NCBI GenBank assembly: GCA_009760855.2
Contig: WPIO01000029.1
Location: forward strand, 345,501 to 409,500
DNA from: Cristatella mucedo
Taxonomy: Eukaryota; Bryozoa; Phylactolaemata; Cristatellidae
DNA: 64,000 nucleotides
Direction of reading: 5' to 3'
Shown here: one piece after another, positions 1 through 36,630 of the stretch
Position numbering within the stretch: position 1 is the first letter of the stretch
How the letters are laid out: each line of letters begins with the position of its first letter
The notes under the pieces: model-generated
Database searches by the model: none
The model's input: the letters and a program-made list of their open reading frames with translations, nothing else
What the model was told of the DNA's origin: nothing
Position numbers and translations under genes: made by a program

Positions 1-1251
1 CATGCCAAACTAATAAGCTAATTCGTTCACCAGGACTGGATGAAGGCAGTGCTTATGGGTAAGTGACCTAAAAGCCAAACTAGCACTTACATGAAGTAGC
101 ACAAAGTGACTGTACAAAAAACTGCTCATCACCTACTGAGCTACCATCGAGTGAACAGCAAGCTAGAATACACCTTAAAGGTTTTTGGGCCAGTTAGCAG
201 CTCGAAGTGCCTCCTGTTCATTCACCTGCAGCCGGATTATGTGTAAGGCCAGATGGAATCGAGCACTTGCAGACAGTTTGCGTTTTTTTTGCTGATTTGG
301 GCTCGGAGCACGGATTACAGTGCCAATGCCGAGAGAAACTTATGCTTTTTGGCTCCTCACCTCAGTTGATTTAGAGGTGAGGAGCCAAACAGTCATACGA
401 CTAGCCTAGGGCATTAAAGTCATAACGTCATAAAGTCACAAGCAAAATCATAACACCGGCCAAGGGCGTTACATTTACTTCTAAACAGTGGGCATCTATC
501 CATGGAAATATGAATGAAGATGCGGATAGTCCGGTTAATGGAAAAGCAGCTTGCAGTAGATACCGTGACGGAGTCTGCGAGAAGGCAAGAGCTATTTACG
601 CCGATTTGCTGCAGTAGACACCAAGCACTTTAGCTGACGAGACATTGGGCGAGCCGTTTAAAACCAGTGGGAGCCGATTCGAGAATTTAAAAAAAAAAGA
701 GTATCTGCATTCACTCCGTTCTCAGGTGTGGTAAGGCGATGAGCACGACGGAAGTGAAGGCAGCTGAGGATTAGCTCACAACGATTGCTAGAATCATTGC
801 AGCAGAAAGGTAAATACCCAGCAAGTATTCAACTGAGATGAGACAGGACTCTTCTGGAAGAAGATGCCATGGAGGTCTTATATAACAGCGGGGAGTTCGA
901 CGTACCGTGCTGGATGATGTTCGGCATCCGACGTGGAGCGGTGAGGTTCGGGCGCTCGGAAAAATTAGACTTCGAATCATTCAACTCGGTCATGTCAGCT
1001 CGGTCATGTCAGCAGGACCGAGAGCGAGCAGCTCGGCAGGTGGCACGTTATATAAACGGTCACGTGGCTGCTAGCACGTGCTGTTCACTATGCTGCTGCT
1101 TTGGCAAGTCAAGAAATCGAGCGAACGTCGGTTGTGTAAAGGTCGGGCTTACAGAGAGTGAGGTGGGTGTCTTCGAACAACCTCAAGCAGTAGGCTACGT
1201 GAAAGCACCGGCAGTAACAGGCGACCAGCATAGATGGGTGGGGAAAGGTTA
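1..1251. other. No gene recognised
   Basis: Downstream of CP2 exon 7 in transcript direction, this stretch probably belongs to the next CP2 intron. A short duplication (ggtcatgtcagctcggtcat) lies near 990-1,015. I found no later CP2 exon here. Confidence 0.5.
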
Positions 1252-1430
1252 GCTGATTTAACAGCTTCATTTGTAGAGCGGCAGAAGAGCCTTAATGACT
1301 ATCAGCGCCACTAGCAGTGGACAATAAAGGATCGCCCACTGCAGGACTCGAACCCACGACCTGGGTCGTAAAGTGCCCAATCTCCTGGGTGAAGACCCGG
1401 TGTCTGAGTGCACTAACGGTTGTTTACACG
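1252..1430 (-). mobile_element. SINE2, inverted
   Basis: It starts gctgatttaacagcttcatt, has ggatcgcccactgcaggact and the inverted B box ctcgaacccacgacctggg. It lies downstream of CP2 exon 7. Confidence 0.75.
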
Positions 1431-1991
1431 GCAGTGTTTATTTGTACAGAGACAAACTCAGCAATGCCATGCTGCCCTTCCCATACAAGCTAACCGCACT
1501 GAAAGTGGCACTCTAGAAACAAAAGGTCACATTACACTGGCATCAGTCGGTGGGAGGCAGTGGCAGCAGTGGCAGCTCTAGCTTATGCTGGGCAAATGGA
1601 GGCAAGCCAGGGCTTTGATCTTCATCAATGCAGCAGTGGCACACCAGGCACAGGTGCAAGCGCTATGCCGATCTGAACCAACAGCCCTGCGCAGGGGGGG
1701 GGGGGTGAACGGACCAGCAATGCTAACGATGACAGCCAGTAGCAGCACCCAGCACATGCACCGGGGCCGGCACACTGGCAGGCATTCGGTTCAAGGGGCC
1801 GAGGGACTGAGTCCTGTCCAGTGTCCCTCCCCTCCCCTCCCCTCGAGCTGGATCTGGCCAGCAGCTACCATTCAACAGACAAACAAGGGCGAACAACAAC
1901 CACAGTCAACAGCTGCAGCCGTGCTTCAACTAGATGCAGCTAACAGAACAGTGGCAGCAGGAACAGTGGCAGCAGCAGCAGTTGCGCCAAC

Positions 1992-25902
<23,911 letters not shown>

Positions 25903-25989
25903 CAGGCCCAGCTGCGGCTTCTGGATAAACGCACAGACGCACAGCACGCGTAGCACGGCCACACCGACACCACGCACGGCTTTCCCCTC

Positions 25990-27620
25990 CCCCGAGCGCT
26001 ATGCGATGACGACAACCTCCAGAGCAGACACGAGCCTTTAAGCGACAGACAGCCGGAAGGCCGGCGCTCGGCATGCCAACCCCTGCACAAAAAACGAACG
26101 GCTTCGCTCCAGAGCCGAACCGCATTGCAGGGTCAGCACCCACCGCTAGCGGGCAACCGATAAGGCTAGGGGGGAGGAGGGGGGAGTCTGGTTCCTCAGT
26201 CCACTCCGACCCACGATGATCGATAGTGAGAGGAAAAAAAGGGGGGAGGACACGCGCTGAAGCGAGACGAAAAAGCGATTGACGCTACGAGAGATGAGCG
26301 CCGCTGCGGTCCGCCGCGATAAGCAATGGGCCCCCCACGGGCACGACCGAGAAAACGCGGGCTCGCGTCATTAACAACTCAGCAAGCGGCGGCGAATCAG
26401 CTGTGCACGCGGGCCTCTCCCAAGTGAATTCCCAACCAGACGATGAGATTGCAGCGCCCCAAATGCGTCTTCGCTACGGTTTTTAACTTTTCCGGCAGGC
26501 GGGAACCAACGTTCCATCGACTCTATCAGCACCGGCGCACTTCACGCAGGCGCGCGGCGGCCACTGAAGGCACGCGCGCGCCATGGCCGAAGCGTCAAAC
26601 CAGCCCCAACTGGTGAGGCGGATGCTATGGCCGTGGCCGTACCTGGTCGATATGGACAGTCTTGAGTGCCTTCATGGAAGTGCCGATACGCAGTGCCGAC
26701 CGGACGACGAAACGGAGCGCACCTCGCGGGTGCTAGTAACCGATGCGACGCCAGGCGGCCGGCTGATCTCAGGGGCGGTGGGACGTCACATCCGCAACGG
26801 ACCTATCCGATGTAGTCCGTAGCTGCGGCGGCCGCTGACGGTACTGGCGCGCGTCGCTGGCGCCGGCGAGGGCTCGAAGCTGGCTGTATTCTGCGTCATG
26901 CTCACCGGATCAGTGGGGTCTCCGATGTCACTTTCGGTCAGAGCCGTAACCTTTGAGAACGTCTATCGCTCGCGCCTGCCGATCGTTTGCGCGGAGCAGC
27001 CCCCGCGCGCGGCTGCTCCGCAAAGCGCGCGCGCCGTCGCGTGGCCTCGCTGAGCGCGCGTCGTCCGCCATCTCTCGTGCTACGGCTGACTCCGATATAC
27101 GCACAATCGGCGCTCCTTCCCGCTGCGATTGGAAGTGCGCGCGGGCGCCGAGCTGGAATTAGTTCGAGAAATTTTGATCGCGGTGCACCCGCCGAGCTCG
27201 CCGCCGCCGCTCGCGCCGCCGGCCAGTTCGACGACCGTCCGTCCGTCGGTCCGACCTAGCCCCTTACATATTATTATATTAAAGAAATCTCGAGCGCCGA
27301 GAAACCTGAAGCGAAAACGGAACGACTCTCGTAGCTACGGATCTGGCTGGCAACCGGCGATCGCGTCGTGTCACATCGGAGCCCAGAGCGACCGGATGGG
27401 CTAAAAGAGGCGGCGGCGGCTAAGCGCCCGGCGCCGCCTTGAGTAGAGTTAGCGCCGGAGCTAGGCCCGAAACGCCGACCGCCCATTTGACTAGGCATCC
27501 CAAACTCGGCCTCAAAGGTAGCGGCCGGTCGGCACCCGTCGCGATGGACCGGGCAATCTCGCACTGATAGAAAAAGACGAAATATCGTGCCGGCCTCTGG
27601 GTACGTCGTCAAGTGGATTT
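25990..27620 (-). promoter_or_regulatory. CpG-rich putative promoter and 5' region of the CP2 gene
   Basis: From just upstream of the CP2 start codon to about 27.6 kb the sequence is unusually rich in CG dinucleotides (runs such as gcgcgcgc and cgccggcg), in contrast with flanking intron and repeat DNA. It has no recognisable repeats or credible exons. Its position argues for the promoter and untranslated first exon. A strong hairpin sits at 26,986-27,024. Confidence 0.5.
26986..27024. promoter_or_regulatory. GC-rich hairpin in the CP2 upstream region
   Basis: Left arm tttgcgcggagcagcc pairs with right arm ggctgctccgcaaa (14 bp, one 2-nt bulge) around a loop of about 9 bases. Function is unknown; it lies about 1.1 kb upstream of the CP2 start codon. 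Confidence 0.4.
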
Positions 27621-28540
27621 GATAAGTGCTACCAATGTCTATCCTATTTCGACAGATGACTTTAACACTATCGTTTCGAAAGTCGAAGCTGGGCATTAAA
27701 TAATGAAGTCTCTCCGTGTGCTACAGTGATGAAAAGAAGAACGCTGGGCGTGAAAAGAAGAGGCATCCCTAGCATACAACGTTCGCTTGCACATTTTTGC
27801 TTTCTTTTTTCTCATGAATTCTTGCTGCTTCGCTTGAGTAAGTCGTGCGGTGCTGCTTGAATGTGCGCTCGATCTCATCATTTTTTTCTGCGGCTCTGCT
27901 TTACTATCGTCGCCTCGGTGAAAGTTCCGGTGCCCGCCCCGCGAGGAGCCTGGAAAGAGGTGGTGTGGGATACCGGATCGTAGCGAAACGCGTGCAAGCA
28001 AGCCAGCGAGCAAGGAGGCTGCCAGGCTTGCAGCCGACCTGCTGCAGCTAAGCAGCACGAAAGTTTCCGACGTTTCGTCAGCTTTCGTTGTATTCTCGCT
28101 CGTCGGCAGCTTTGTCACTGCTAGCGCGTTCGACGGGCTACGGTGAACTCGACTTGGAGCTGGCTGCAGCAGTCGAGGGCAGCGCTGCTGTGTACACAAA
28201 GTGTAGGCGAAGCAAAGTGTATGCAGTGCTATGCTTAGGCAAAGTCGGAGGCCACCTTAAGCCGTCGACATCTTCTGTAATCCGATAGGTCCAGCGAGAT
28301 CCGAGATTAGATGCCGCCCGGCAGCTTAGGCTTTTATTTATACTCGGTGACTAGTCTCCATAGCCATTTGTTATCCGCGACTATCGACAATCTTATGTAG
28401 ATTCTGAAAGCCAAAGCTAAACTTCTCAAGAGTCAGCTAGATTTCCTGCTTTGACGAAAGTGCTGAGGCCAGCTAAGTCTTGTTATTGTTATTATTATTA
28501 TTATTGTGAGACGCTGTTGGGAGCACTTCTTAAAGTTCTC

Positions 28541-28687
<147 letters not shown>

Positions 28688-29688
28688 GCGGGTGTGACTG
28701 CTCGGTTGTAGGACAGCTACTCACCCCTGAAACGGCGGCGCCAGCTAAACCATCCGGATTATGGCGGATAATTATTATTCGCGACGATTATGCAATTATA
28801 CGATAGTTTATTGCTGAGGCCGTGTAGAAAGCCGGCGCCCCGAGAGTTGCTGGCAGTTGGGATTCCAGATTTGGGGCATTGGCATTGGAGCCGATTTTAG
28901 CTCTAGGCCACAGACCGTCGGTGTACGTAATGGCCACTGTTGAACGCCTGTGGCCGTCCGCTGCTGTCAAATAGACTTGTCTACATTTTGGATGTGGACT
29001 TGATATAATAATTAAGGTATGAGAGCTCTTCGTCGCTTTGTTCCTGCTACTGCCAGCATACCTGCAGGCTTGGTGCAGCACCTGCAAGTAAATAGCCGTG
29101 CTACAAGGCTCAGGCGTCGCCACTATTCGGCCGGGCATCGGCTGAGACTAGCACCGTTACGAGCGTTGCGTTTGCGGCCTATGTCAAACCGGACGTGGAA
29201 GCCGAACGCCGAAAAGCTTGTAACATCTCGCAGTCGGCTGCGGCTATGGTAGATAGCGTGACTATAACTATAGCCAACCAAATAACAGCAGAGCTGTGAA
29301 AATCCGACAGCACAAATACAGTATTTCGTACCGCTACAACTGCATACAATAGCCAAGCTAGTAAGTCGCCGGAGGTACGCTGAGTAGCGCACGAAGAAGC
29401 ATTAATTTCGCTGGAAACTGTTTGCCATTACTTAGAGAGCAAACTCTTACAGATTACAAAGGGTACTATGCAATTGCGGATGAGATCGAGGACAACGCAA
29501 CCCAAAATCCCATCCGACGGAAAATGAGAGACTTCTTTACATAATTAGAGGATTATTAGGTGTGCCTTGATTGTTTTTGGCTGGCTCCGGTTTAAATAAC
29601 TGTAAATATTAGTTGATATTTTTTGTTGAAATTTGACTTGTTAGCTTGTGCTGTCCACGGTACATCCATTTTTATTAAATGATTAGAC

Positions 29689-29875
29689 CGGTGGTTCTCA
29701 ACCTTCCTAATGCCACGACCCTTTAATACAGTTTCTCATGTTGTGGTGACCCCCAACCATAAAATTATTGTGTGCAAAATGTGGAAATTCGCGTTTTCCG
29801 ATTGTCTTAGGCGACCCCCGTGAAAGGGTCGTTCGACCCCCAAAGGGGCCGCGACCCACAGGTTGAGAACCGCTG
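29689..29875. mobile_element. SPIN-like hAT miniature element (187 bp)
   Basis: The element starts cggtggttctcaacctt and ends aggttgagaaccgctg, giving inverted termini with one mismatch. Flanks gattagac and gactagac form an 8-bp target duplication with one difference, typical of hAT elements. The interior strings taatgccacgaccctttaat, gtggtgacccccaaccat and gacccccaaaggggccgcga match what I recall of the SPIN (Space Invaders) consensus, with the central part missing. It is non-autonomous with no coding capacity. The recall of the consensus is from memory, not a search. Confidence 0.85.
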
Positions 29876-30854
29876 GACTAGACATTCCGAATGCATCCAA
29901 CATAGAAACTCTAGATCCATTTAAGCAGCAGGGCCACTTCCAGGGCTACCAATTGGCGATCAACTGTCTGCTTGCAGTCTGGACCAGCGCTCAAACTTAG
30001 TAAGTGCATTCGCGGCTTTTGCTTGAGCTTTTTCTTTGTCACGGTTCTGAAGTAGTTGTTTTAGCAATTACTTTGATAAGTAACTTGGAAAAATCGTCTT
30101 TCTGTGTCTGCAGTCCAAGCTTTCGTTACTCAAAGGCAGTGTCAGGCTTTGTCTAGCTACCCTTCTGCCTTGTGTACCACAATGCTCTGCTAAGATTCAG
30201 CCTTAGCAAAGATAGCTATACCTAGAGCATGGCACTCTAGTTAATCAGAGTAAGTGCCGAGCTGCGAGTTTGGATTAGACAGAGGGGCAGCAGTCAGCCT
30301 ACATATCAGGGTAGCCTGGCCTCGAAGTGGTTGGCTGATGGATCCGATGTAGGTGCAGCAACCCGATTACGCTGTACAATCCGTGTCTAATCCGCCGAAC
30401 CTCCCTTCTCCTAAATGCAGCTGCGGGCCGTTGTACTTGCCATTTAATTCGTAATGACCAACACTCATCTGTAGCATACTGGAGCCACCCGTCAGAGCAA
30501 TTTGTGGGAGCCTAGCCGCAGCCCTTCGCTCGCGATTTCACCAACAGGCTATTGCTAAATCAAGAGGCAGAAGAAGGGTCGGGGGCACGATGGCCAGAAG
30601 GCGGAGCAGCGAGGCTCATTTGGATTTTCAGCCACTCAAACCGTATGTCAGGGCTGCACAGCAGCCGAGGAACACAAAATACTGTTGCCAGATCGAAATA
30701 AAACAGGCAGCTGCAAGCAGTTATCATGTGCGTCATCAACTGTCATTACTATTCACCTAGACCGCTCGGACCACCCAGCTTTCGTATGCATGGTGGTTTA
30801 AGAGTGTTCTGGTTGCTGTCCGCCTCATTGGTACCTCACTAGCTTCGCAAAAAA
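29876..30854. other. Intergenic, unassigned
   Basis: Between the SPIN-like element and an inverted SINE2, I see no gene or recognised repeat. Confidence 0.4.
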
Positions 30855-31018
30855 ATTCTAGCTGTTTAAACTGCCTCTTTTGTATAGCGGCTGAAGAGCC
30901 TTAAAGGCTATCACCACCGTTTGCAGCCAGCGGCAATATAGGATCTCCCGCCGCTGGATTCGATCGTACGACCTCGGGATCGAGGTCGAGAAAAGCAACC
31001 GCCTTACCTAGTGTGCAA
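30855..31018 (-). mobile_element. SINE2, inverted
   Basis: ctgcctcttttgtatagcgg, ttaaaggctatcaccaccgt, ggattcgatcgtacgacctc read as inverted end, body and B box. A plus-strand SINE2 lies only 200 bp away. Confidence 0.75.
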
Positions 31019-31224
31019 CCACGCCTCACAATGCTCGATCTCAGTTCAAAATTGGTATCGTGCTTCTACCGAACTTCAAAGGATCATCTCTTCAGCAACC
31101 TAGCACGGATCGTTCGCCGGACGAGCGAGCGTTGGCTCATTAACCCAGCACTATTTGCACGTCCATTCGATGAAGCCGATGCCCCATGGCCTTAGGCTAT
31201 CGAAAAGGGCCGAATCCCCTTCTT

Positions 31225-31390
31225 GGACCTCGGTCTTAGCTCAGGAGTAAGGTGCTGGCTCGTCACGACTCAGATCACGAGTTCGAACCCTGCAGCAGGC
31301 GATCCTTTATTTCCCACGGCAAGCGATTGTGGTAGCCGCAAAGGCTCTTCTCTTGCTATGTAAATGAGGCTGTTAAGCCAGCTGCACGTC
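31225..31390 (+). mobile_element. SINE2
   Basis: B box cgagttcgaaccctgcagca, body gcgatcctttatttcccacg, end gaggctgttaagccagctgc. Confidence 0.75.
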
Positions 31391-32489
31391 TTTTGGACAG
31401 ATCCGAAGGGTTTTGACAAAGGCATTTGAAAGGGCAATGACAACACGCTTCGAATAGTGAAACTCCATGCATGTAGCTGCTATTCAAAAATTGGCATTGG
31501 CAGTCAGCGCTGTAGTAAGTCCTCAGCTTGCAATCTGGCATCGTTTGGAGGACCTCATGGTTCGGTCTCACGGCTCTTAATCAAGAGTGTCAGTCATCGT
31601 TCATGCTCCATTTTCAGAGTTGGGAGCTTCGTCCAGATGACCAGTGAAAGATCGACTCGGAATACAATCCTATTTGGGTGGGGGTTGAACTATTTCGGTC
31701 ATGTATTGGCAAAACAGGGTGGCCAAAGCAATCACACTCGGCTGCCAGACTGCTCTTGAAATCCATGTCAGTGTTGCTAAAACCGCAGACATCAGTCGCT
31801 GTCGAGATGGAGGTACAAGTCGACAGTGCCATTCTAACAAAATACCAAAATAGTTTAGCTCCTTTTATTCCTCTGTAGCAGACTGCTGCAGCGGAATTAG
31901 AAACATCCTGTCCATGGGCTCTAGTGTGACATTGCTATCTCAGCTAGATTGGTACCTTTTGCGGTTACTGAAATATAATGATTACGAGCCGGTTGTGTCA
32001 TAATCGATCATGAGGCAGCATAAAAACCCAACTCGTGTAAATGTCTGTCAGTTACATTCTGGGCCTCAAGCAGCAGAGCTGTATGCTACGGCTAGTGCTG
32101 TTTACTAATGCCTTTCCGTGGCGATGAAATAGGCAGATCTACATAACGACTTGGACTTGCTATGTTAAGGTATGGGCGCTCGTGACTGCTGCCATACTCT
32201 GCTGCCGTCGGAATGCCTGCATATATTGAGGCAGCAGCTGGAACTCGTTGGCTGTGTTTTGAGATGCAAGCTTCACAACTGCTTGTCTCGAATTAGCAAG
32301 GACTAGATAGCGTCGTTGTTTAAACCGTCGGGTATGTTGCAGTGACTGATGCACTGAATGCTTGTTGGCAGGCATTCGATTCTGGATGCCGACCAATTTC
32401 CTTATACTAAACGACGACAAAATCCACCTCCTACTCAAAAAGCACCCCAAGAGTGTGGCTGGACTAGAAGACTGCTTTTCTAATAGATG
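31391..32489. other. Intergenic, unassigned
   Basis: Open frames on both strands around 31,450-31,880 have no recognisable domain. LINE A sequence starts at about 32,490. Confidence 0.35.
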
Positions 32490-33090
32490 CTGCTGCTGTG
32501 TACTCAGAATTTAGGTGTCGTTTTTGACAAATGCCTAAATTTTGAAAGTTTCATTAAGAAGACTACCTCCACAGATAGCCTGCACGTACGATCCCATTTA
32601 AGATTAAGGTATGTCATTCTGCTGTGGCTTGCAAAAAATGTAACTAGCTCTCTGGTTTTGTCTAGATTATTGCGACAACGTTTTGGCTGGACTACCGTCA
32701 AAAGCCACCAGGCCACGGCAGCTGGTGATGAATACGGCTGCAAGGCTAATTAACAAATCCCAGAGGTTGATCATGTGTCTCTTTCACTGAAGGAGCTTCG
32801 ATAGCTTGATAGAGAGTAAAGTTCTTACGTTGATCCACAAGGCCTGCCACGGAGTGGCACCTTCATACTTAACTGAACTGCTGCATCAGTGTCAGCCTCC
32901 TCAGGTCTTCTATGGACGTTACATTAGCTGTTCCATTCGTTTTCAAAAAGACCGTGGGCAACCGAAGCTTTTGCTTTGCAGGTCCAAGACTATGGAACTC
33001 ACTTCCACAATTCTTACGAAACGACATCTATTCTTTGCCGCCGACTGTAGCACATCCTTCCCAGCCGTCCTGATACACTCCTTCATACAG
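32490..33090 (+). mobile_element. LINE A 3' fragment, interrupted by a SINE1
   Basis: It reads LGVVFDKCLNFESFIKKTTS, then YLTELLHQCQPPQ. At about 33,090 it is interrupted by a SINE1 copy and resumes at 33,235 with the family tail (tgagatgaagtctgttggct) up to about 33,430. Confidence 0.75.
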
Positions 33091-33230
33091 CGCTGGTTTG
33101 TTCCAGTGGTTAAGGTGCTCGCCCGACCAAGGCCTGGTCGAGGGCTCGAGCCCAGTGGCATATGTGAAGCGACTGAATATATATGAAGTTCTCTTAGGGC
33201 GCTATACACATGAATATGATATTTTTCATG
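33090..33230 (+). mobile_element. SINE1 inserted in a LINE A copy
   Basis: Head gctggtttgttccagtggtt, B box gagggctcgagcccagtgg, tail ttctcttagggcgctataca. The flanks are LINE A sequence on both sides. Confidence 0.8.
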
Positions 33231-33234
33231 ATAT

Positions 33235-33430
33235 ATGCTACTCACTAGCTCAATTGTCCTTCAGACCCAGCTATGGTTCTTTATTCTATCTGTTGCGTGA
33301 GATGAAGTCTGTTGGCTACCATGTGCCTACCGAAAGATGCTTATGCTTTAAGAGCACTGTAGAACACTCTCCAGCATAACATCCATTTAGTCATTGTGGC
33401 TATGAATTTACAGACGAAGATGCAGCTCAG
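33235..33430 (+). mobile_element. LINE A 3' tail continuing after SINE1 insertion
   Basis: The sequence gcgtgagatgaagtctgttg and ctaccatgtgcctaccgaa continues the copy that is broken at 33,090. A further decayed tail fragment lies at 33,560-33,620 (gtggcttaggctttgagtg). Confidence 0.65.
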
Positions 33431-33619
33431 TACGGTTACTAGAACTGTTTTTAAGCAAAAAACTTTAGTGCTGGAGCCACTACAGTGCATTTACAGCTAC
33501 ACTATTAAGACAAGGCAGTAACAAATGTTAACAGACTACTGTTACCGAACGTTTTGCCACATCACCGGAAGTGGCTTAGGCTTTGAGTGGGCTATAGCAA
33601 ACTTTCCTACCTAACACAC

Positions 33620-35869
33620 AATTAGTCCTAGCCAGAGGCAGAGCCAGGATGTTATCGTCTGGGTCAAGGCCCGCAAGATTTTAATGGAAGGGACAAGACC
33701 CGAAAGTAACAGAAAATGATGGCGCTCAATCGTTGTGTTCATTCATGCCAAACTCATCGGTTTCTCAGCGAGTGGAAGTAGGACATAATTTTTCCATTGG
33801 TGCCGGTCGGGAGGGGGGGGGGTTGAAAGAATAGGGAGGGGGCCCAGGTCATTATCGGCTATGGGGAGACGGGGCAAATGTCCTCTGGCTCTGCCACTGC
33901 ATATGGCTTTGTGGGGTTACACGTGAAGATATATTACATTACAATCAAATGAATTATACATTAATTTAAATTCCACAAGGTCCGAGACCGAGGAGCTTCC
34001 TTCTATAATTCTGGTGAGACACTGCTGGCTGCAATATGCCCCATATGCATCGATTCAGCAGCAGTTTCTAGCTGGCGGCATTCATTGACATGAAGCACCT
34101 CGTAGGCACGGAAGCCGATGCATGGCTGCTGCTGAGAGTAGATCGGTTGACGATGCCATCGGTTGAGCTTTGTCCACAGTCTCAGCCTTCGGGCAGATGC
34201 CATGCAAAAGTGTTGACAAAGCCGTGCATCGCCATATTCAATATCAGATCGGCCTCTGGCCTAGCACTTGTGTGCCTGCATCCAATAGCAGGGCCTTGGG
34301 TCCTGGCACGACTGCAAGGCCAGACAGTGACCGAAGAAAAGATGGCAAAGTGCTAGCCAGATGCTTATCTAATCTCAGCTAGCACTGCTCTCTGTCGGTG
34401 GCCCAACGCCACCTGCACGGCAGTCGACATGCTTGTATACCTAACCATTGCTCATAGAAGCTGCTGGCCATAGCAAAACCACTGGAGGTCACTTGGCAGT
34501 CAGTCCTTGTATAAGGCTCCCAGCTTTTAGCTTCTGCACCTCTTGTCCGTGGTTTGTTTGAACAAGTCAATACAGCTACAGTGCATAAACGAAGGCAAAC
34601 AATCAAACAATGGATGCTGGCTTATCTTTACCGGCATACGGCCATAAATACTGCCTGTACTTAAGGGCTTCTTACCATAGCAGTAACCCAGCAGAGTAGC
34701 AGTACAAGATAGGATTTTAAGCTGCCCGTGGCTGCAGTGATATTGCTATCTGGTAACTCGGATGCTCTCTCTCTTTCTTGCTCACCATCACAGATGAGCC
34801 ATGTTCGTGGCTAGGCCATCAGCACAGCCGCACAGCATGGCAGCAGCAACAGCAGAATTGCTGCACAACCACCTGCGTCCTGGCCACTCCAACATAGGCT
34901 TACACCCCTTTGAAAGGCTAAACCGCCTATCATCACTTTGGTGGTGGCTACAACTGAGCACCCAGCCACCGATGGTCGATTTGAGCCTAAACTGGCTACC
35001 CGAGACTGCTAACTGATCGTGCAAAGCCAGCCTGTGCAAACACAGCTCGAGTCTGTTCACGAAGGGCTGCCCTGTTCGGTGGTAGGTGCTCGGACCAGTG
35101 ACATGCTGAGGCAAGTAGCCGCAGTAACTCAGTGCAGCTACACTGGCATCGATGCTGCAAGATGTCATCACTAGTTGAATGCCTGGCACGACTTGGGATC
35201 CGAGCTGCATTTATTTTGGCTAAAGATGGCCGTGAGCCGATCCTTCAAAGAGGCAGCAGGCTCCAGCCGCCCGGGTTGCCATAATTGCTAATGCCACCAG
35301 CCACCACCCTTAACGATGGCCCAAAGCAGCTGCAGCCAGTCTTGTGCACAGCCAGTGGTCTCCAGGCCTCTGGCCAGGAGACGGCTATGTGATTGAATCA
35401 GACCTGTCCAAGCAGGTGACTCAGAAGGTGGACTCCTGCAGACTAGGCCTCCTCCCTTTCTCTCTCTCTCACCCTATTCCACTTTACTTAGTTCATGCCT
35501 TAACTATTTACGGTATGGTTGAAACCTCTTCGATTAAAGCTGGGATGCCACGATTCTCGCATCCACTTGTCACCAGCGATGTAACACGCTAACCTCGAAA
35601 AACTTGGCTGGCGTCTCAATTGAATGATGAGTTGCATATAAATGGAATGACAGCAGGCTTCAGTCAGCCAAGCTGGCTGCAGCCAGCAAGGGATTAAGCC
35701 GAAGTGGGCAGACCAGTCAAGATAACAGAAAAATTGAAAGGGTCAAGCTTCTCTATCATCCCCTCTTTCTTTCCTATATTCTTATGGGTGCCAGAGCTCC
35801 TTCCGAACTGGTAAGAGCGCATCTCCCATCATGTACGCACACAGCCCTTCATCCATCGATGGCCCAGCA
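33620..35869. other. Intergenic, unassigned
   Basis: Contains a poly-G run near 33,815 and a possible LINE A tail remnant near 33,900. A 140-codon minus-strand frame (35,210-34,788) has no family signature. Confidence 0.35.
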
Positions 35870-36150
35870 CTACGTTGCTTTATGCTCCCCATCCTGCACC
35901 TTCGGAGAAGAATCAGCCGTCTTCAGAAACGAGCAGTGAGGAAGATATTGCAGATCCATATCCTAATTTCACAGACACAGCTGAGGAGCAAAAGCCATAC
36001 TTCCTCAACCAGAAAGACCTCGACGATATGATCAGAGAAATTGGGCTTACCAAGTCCATGTCAAATCACCAAGTCTGAGCTATGCTTCTATCATCGAGGC
36101 TCAAGGAGGGGAACTTGTTAAATGACAAGTGTGAAAGTTAAAGATCCGAA
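35870..36150 (+). pseudogene. Fragment of a multicopy invertebrate open-frame family
   Basis: An open frame reads SSETSSEEDIADPYPNF, then PYFLNQKDLDDMIREIGL, then after a stop LLSSRLKEGNLLN. I recall a large family of uncharacterised, often multicopy invertebrate proteins with PYFLNQxDLNDLVRDL...GSRLKxWNLL, probably transposon-borne. Only the N-terminal part is here and the frame is broken. The family link is from memory. Confidence 0.45.
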
Positions 36151-36559
36151 AGCCAAGTTTTTTCCGGTTTAGAAGGAAATATACGTTTATGTTGATTCAT
36201 TTGATGTTCTTTCTGACCGAATGTAAAACAAAAATATTGAATTTTTCAGTATTCTCATCGGAAACAGAGTGATTTCAAGTTAATCTCTCTCCTGGTCACA
36301 GAAGCAAAGTTTGCAGGGAATAATGGCAATTTTTTTATTTTTAAAGCACAAGCAATTAGGAAATAACACTTACTGTACTATAAATTAACAAACATGGCTA
36401 CATCATGATGATTTCGACACGAGATTACACTTTAAAGCAGGAGTCCGTTGGGTAGACTGAATAACAAAAATTGAGGGTTTCTTTTTGTCTTTGATCTGTC
36501 AAGGTGATCATCTCGAGTCACAGCTAGCCCACCATTACAGATGCCCATTTCTGCTCATA

Positions 36560-36630
36560 CTCTACTGATAATATAATAATATAATTCATTTGTATAGCGC
36601 CCCAAGAGAACTAAATCTCTGATTTAAGGA
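36560..36630 (-). mobile_element. LINE B/SINE1-type 3' tail, inverted and truncated
   Basis: ataatataattcatttgtat then agcgccccaagagaactaaa is the inverted 3' tail shared by SINE1 and LINE B. The rest is absent. Confidence 0.55.

Noticed and set aside
31457-31880. Possible Tc1 C-terminal sequence (NTILFGWGLNYF)
   Set aside because: Only a faint likeness to the transposase DLNPIE region with no flanking support.
34788-35210. 140-codon minus-strand open frame
   Set aside because: No domain, no repeat match, composition rich in Cys, Ser and Leu as in random frames.
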